From positions 1-7,441 of the forward strand of contig CAJVYZ010000127.1 in the NCBI GenBank assembly GCA_913009915.1: 7,441 bases of DNA, written 5' to 3'. The translations under genes were made by a program, and so were the position numbers. The notes beneath the pieces were generated by a model. It had not been told where the DNA came from. It saw only the letters and a list, made by a program, of their open reading frames with translations, and searched no databases. How positions within the stretch are numbered: the stretch's first letter is position 1; each line of letters opens with the position of its first letter. Shown in pieces: positions 6,562 through 7,441 of the stretch. This DNA is from an uncultured Gemmatimonadota bacterium. Lineage in GTDB: Bacteria; Gemmatimonadota; Gemmatimonadetes; Gemmatimonadales; GWC2-71-9.

Positions 6562-7441
6562 TTAAGGCGTACCGGCAAGGTCCCGGTCAGGCGGAAGGGA
6601 AAACTGATATACGGTAGTCTGATCCGGGTTGCCATACACAACGCCCCCAGGGACGAAGAATAGATTGTTCGTCGTCCCGTCGACAACAAGGGCGCCCCAG
6701 GAACATTGCAGATTGAAGCATGGGTCGGGGACCCCGATCTCGAAGTCCAGCGTTGCGACGAGAGCGCCCGACACCTGGTCGTGTACCTGCACCGTAACGC
6801 CGCCTTCGAGGGTGAGTCCTACCACGTAGACAAGAGCGGCCGACGGATCGAGTGCCAGCGAGAACGGCCGCTGCAGCCTTGGCAGCGGCTCCAGGAAAAT
6901 CAGGCTCCCGTCGTCGGAGTGGACGCCGGCCAGGACGTGCTCGCTGAAACCGTTGTCAACGGCGCCGGCCATATACAACCGGTCTCCGTCAGCCGAGAAT
7001 TCTGCCCCGGGACTTGAGACGAGCGAGGTTACCAAGTAGGCGAGTGAGCCGTTAGGGACGTCGAACACCGGGATCCCGAAACTCGCGAAGGCGCGAACGG
7101 TGGCCCGGGCACCAGTGGGCGATAGCAGGAGCCCCTTGAGAATAGATCCGGCAAATACGGAACTGGTCGGGCCCGTAAAGACCACCTGTTGTTGACCGAA
7201 CTGCCGCAGCCACCGTCCTGGTGCAGCTTCCAACAAGTATGCCGGCGAGGCTGATCCTTGTGGCCAGACCGGGTTGGTGTCGGCCAGGATTGGCACCGGA
7301 TCGAGGTACCATGCGTAGACGCCCCCATTCGGATCGTGCAGCAGCACCTTCGCGGCATCGTAACTCATCCCAATTGCCTCTAACCCGTTTCCATTGAACC
7401 ACGAGTGGATGTAGCGGTACTCGGCAATCGACCGTGCCGCT
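6562..7441 (-). CDS. Beta-propeller-like repeat protein, 5' end beyond the window
   Basis: 292 residues are visible in an open frame that continues to the window edge, so the ATG at 7368-7366 is probably internal (upstream residues read ...EYRYIHSWFNGNGLEAIG). At least three blade-like repeats of about 45-50 residues can be seen. Each opens with a SADGDRLY-like phrase and ends in a short beta segment: AEFSADGDRLYMAG to DDGSLIFLEPL, PFSLALDPSAALVYVVG to VSGALVATLDF, and WGALVVDGTTNNLFFVPGG to TTVYQFSL. This resembles YVTN/WD40-like or lactonase-type propellers, which serve as binding scaffolds or, less often, enzymes. No catalytic site can be recognised. A PCFNLQC cysteine pair suggests an exported protein, but the signal peptide, if any, is outside the window. 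It is convergent with the MATE gene and separated from it by the AT-rich repeat. No partner gene is visible. Confidence 0.7.
   Translation of the reverse strand, partial: AARSIAEYRYIHSWFNGNGLEAIGMSYDAAKVLLHDPNGGVYAWYLDPVPILADTNPVWPQGSASPAYLLEAAPGRWLRQFGQQQVVFTGPTSSVFAGSILKGLLLSPTGARATVRAFASFGIPVFDVPNGSLAYLVTSLVSSPGAEFSADGDRLYMAGAVDNGFSEHVLAGVHSDDGSLIFLEPLPRLQRPFSLALDPSAALVYVVGLTLEGGVTVQVHDQVSGALVATLDFEIGVPDPCFNLQCSWGALVVDGTTNNLFFVPGGVVYGNPDQTTVYQFSLPPDRDLAGTP

Noticed and set aside
6454..6663. Forward 69-residue reading frame in the second spacer
   Set aside because: It overlaps the AT-rich repeat and the 3' end of the opposite-strand propeller gene, and has no recognisable protein features.

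Overview
The window reads as the end of a metagenomic contig from a GC-rich, Gram-negative (outer-membrane) bacterium. A TonB-dependent receptor of the Oar-like style, and a very large exported protein ending in a FlgD/T9SS-type Ig-like C-terminal domain, point to the FCB group. Gemmatimonadota is my best guess, from remembered similarity of several phrases in the large protein; no marker gene is present to settle this.

Layout: bases 1-111 are not genomic. They are a reverse-complemented Illumina read-through: noise and a T-rich run, then the P7 oligo, an 8-base index and the TruSeq read-2 adapter. Genuine sequence starts at base 112, in the middle of a gene. 112-906 (+) is the C-terminal part of a TonB-dependent outer-membrane receptor. 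One base after its stop, 908-4903 (+) encodes a 1331-residue secreted protein with a signal peptide, an EF-hand-type calcium loop, an FN3-like domain with a large insertion, nine local cysteine pairs and a FlgD-like C-terminal domain. These two genes look like an operon for an envelope or surface function. 5043-6434 (+) is a complete NorM-type MATE efflux transporter with the known coupling acidic residues. 6562-7441 (-) is the 3' part of a convergent gene for a beta-propeller-like protein that runs off the window.

The two spacers flanking the MATE gene (4904-5042 and 6435-6561) each hold an imperfect inverted repeat built from 7-base units: AGTGGCT-like in the first, AGTGAAT-like in the second. 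The second runs into the MATE gene and supplies its stop codon. These heptad repeats are the most interesting non-coding signal. I see no defence system, CRISPR array, RNA gene or insertion sequence.
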